DNA from: G965222335 sp965222335
GTDB lineage: Bacteria > Pseudomonadota > Gammaproteobacteria > Pseudomonadales > Halieaceae
Reading direction: 5' to 3'
Assembly: GCA_965222335.1 (NCBI GenBank)
Contig: OZ244944.1
Location: 1,488,001 to 1,552,000 of the forward strand
DNA length: 64,000 nucleotides
The translations under genes and the position numbers were made by a program. The notes beneath the pieces were generated by a model, which had not been told where the DNA came from, made no database searches, and saw only the letters and a program-made list of their open reading frames with translations. Shown here piece after piece: positions 62,853 to 64,000 of the stretch; position 1 is the stretch's first letter, and every line of letters starts with the position of its first letter.

Positions 62853-64000
62853 GAGCGAACCTGCCCCTCACCGAAGACCACGTATTTCTGCGAGGTCAGG
62901 CCCTCCAGCCCAACCGGGCCCCGGGCGTGCAGCTTGTCGGTGGAAATCCCGATCTCCGCGCCGAGGCCGTACTCGAAGCCATCGGCAAAGCGGGTGGAGG
63001 CGTTAATCATGACTGAGCTGGAATCCACTTCCCGCAGGAAACGCATGGCGCGCCCGTGATCGCGGGTGACGATGCTGTCCGTGTGCCGGGAGCCATAGTG
63101 GTTGATGTGCGCGATGGCGGCGTCCAGTCCCGCAACCACCTTGATCGCCAGCACCGGGGCGAGGTACTCCTCGTACCAGTCCTGCTCACTGGCGGCTTCC
63201 ATCTCGGGCACGAGATCCCGGCACTGCCCGCAGCCGCGCAGGGTGACGCCGGCCTCGCGGTAGGCCGCCGCCAGCCGGGGCAGCAGGACGGGGGCCTCGG
63301 CGGCGTCAATCAGCAGAGTCTCCATGGTATTGCAGGTGCCGTAGCGCTGGGTCTTGGCGTTAAGCGCAATCGCCAGGGCCATCTCGGGATCGGCGCCGGC
63401 ATCTATATACACGTGACAGACCCCGTCCAGGTGCTTGATGACCGGCACCCGGGCGTCGCGGCTGATGCGCTCGATCAGTCCCTTGCCGCCGCGAGGCACG
63501 ATCACATCCACGTACTCGGGCATGGTGATCAGGTGGCCGACGGCCTCCCGGTCCGCGGTATCCAGCACCTGCACCGCGGCTTCCGGCAGACCCGCGCTGC
63601 GCAGCCCCTCGGCCAGGCAACCGGCGATGGCTGCGTTCGAGGCCAGGGCTTCCGAGCCGCCGCGCAGGATCGCGGCATTGCCGGCCTTGAGACACAGGCT
63701 GGCGGCCTCGGCAGTCACATTGGGGCGCGCCTCGTAAATGATGCCAATGACCCCCAGGGGTACCCGCATGCGTCCCACCTGGATGCCGCTGGGCAGGACA
63801 TTCATGTCGCTGATGCTGCCCACCGGATCCGGCAGGGACGCGACCTGGGCGAGCCCCGCCAGCATGCTGTCGATCCGCGCCGGCGTCAGTTCCAGCCGAT
63901 CCAGCAGGGCCGGTGCGATCTCGCGCTCGCGAGCGCGCTGCAGGTCCCGGGCATTGGCTTCCGCAAGGTGGTTGCGGGCACCGTCGAGGGCTTCCCTGGC
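62849..64000 (-). CDS. proA: Gamma-glutamyl phosphate reductase, 5' end outside window
   Basis: 384 residues are visible. The frame stays open from 63865 to the window end at 64000, and those 45 codons read as normal ProA (NHLAEANARDLQRARE), so the start lies outside. Usual length is about 420. The catalytic Cys is in KTQRYGTCNTMETLL, and the NADP block is IYEARPNVTAEAASL. It reduces glutamyl-5-phosphate in proline synthesis. Confidence 0.97.
   Translation of the reverse strand, partial: AREALDGARNHLAEANARDLQRAREREIAPALLDRLELTPARIDSMLAGLAQVASLPDPVGSISDMNVLPSGIQVGRMRVPLGVIGIIYEARPNVTAEAASLCLKAGNAAILRGGSEALASNAAIAGCLAEGLRSAGLPEAAVQVLDTADREAVGHLITMPEYVDVIVPRGGKGLIERISRDARVPVIKHLDGVCHVYIDAGADPEMALAIALNAKTQRYGTCNTMETLLIDAAEAPVLLPRLAAAYREAGVTLRGCGQCRDLVPEMEAASEQDWYEEYLAPVLAIKVVAGLDAAIAHINHYGSRHTDSIVTRDHGRAMRFLREVDSSSVMINASTRFADGFEYGLGAEIGISTDKLHARGPVGLEGLTSQKYVVFGEGQVRS

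Overview
The window looks like the chromosome of a GC-rich marine gammaproteobacterium. This rests on the tolQRAB-pal, ruvCAB and mrdA-rodA-mltB-rlpA-dacA-lipB gene orders, the large TonB receptor and the codon use. A Halieaceae/OM60-like or Pseudomonas-related lineage is likely, but this is inference. Nearly all genes can be placed in three blocks.

Block 1 (1 to about 30.2 kb) is accessory DNA. It opens with a cut hemolysin III gene, a DUF6351 lipoprotein, a Tat-exported amidohydrolase and an unrecognised secreted protein. From 5.4 to 28.5 kb follows one coherent catabolic locus. It holds an acyl-CoA dehydrogenase, two acyl-CoA ligases, a 7Fe ferredoxin, an FprA-type reductase, a class III CoA-transferase, a crotonase, a thiolase, a Cys-less thiolase-fold protein with DUF35 and MaoC partners, a 3Fe-4S ferredoxin, a 6-oxocamphor-hydrolase-like enzyme, a cytochrome P450, a TetR regulator, two SDRs, a TonB receptor, an SMP-30 lactonase-like protein and a Baeyer-Villiger monooxygenase. 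Seven copies of a palindrome AACAA-N4-TTGTT lie at the promoters of its transcription units, including that of tetR, which suggests a single TetR regulon. The enzymes fit this route: outer-membrane uptake; P450 hydroxylation of a bicyclic ketone; SDR oxidation to a beta-diketone; hydrolytic C-C cleavage by the OCH-like enzyme; CoA activation; Baeyer-Villiger lactonisation; lactone opening; beta-oxidation and a possible retro-aldol step. This resembles camphor catabolism, but the substrate is not proven.

Between 28.4 and 30.3 kb the locus borders a tRNA-Lys gene. Here there are two hairpin-rich repeat modules, a 17-bp copy of the tRNA-Lys 3' end, a strong terminator and an IS481-like element with a doubled right end.

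Block 2 (30.2 to 45.8 kb) is conserved backbone: queC, queE, cpoB, pal, tolB, tolA, tolR, tolQ, ybgC, ruvB, ruvA, ruvC, yebC, aspS, an FmdB-like zinc ribbon and a lysine-rich HU protein, all on the minus strand, then proS and a lytic transglycosylase on the plus strand.

Block 3 (45.8 to 64.0 kb) starts with an AraC regulator, a LuxR-type regulator, a PuuA-like glutamine synthetase, a MATE transporter, a delta-9-type desaturase, a glutathione peroxidase and prfC. It ends with the cell-wall and NAD cluster lipB, ybeD, dacA, rlpA, mltB, rodA, mrdA, rlmH, rsfS, nadD and proA, the last cut by the window end. Many starts were moved inward from the longest open frame, using Shine-Dalgarno sequences, ATGA/GTGA overlaps and signal-peptide position. 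No rRNA, CRISPR array, integrase or phage gene was seen.
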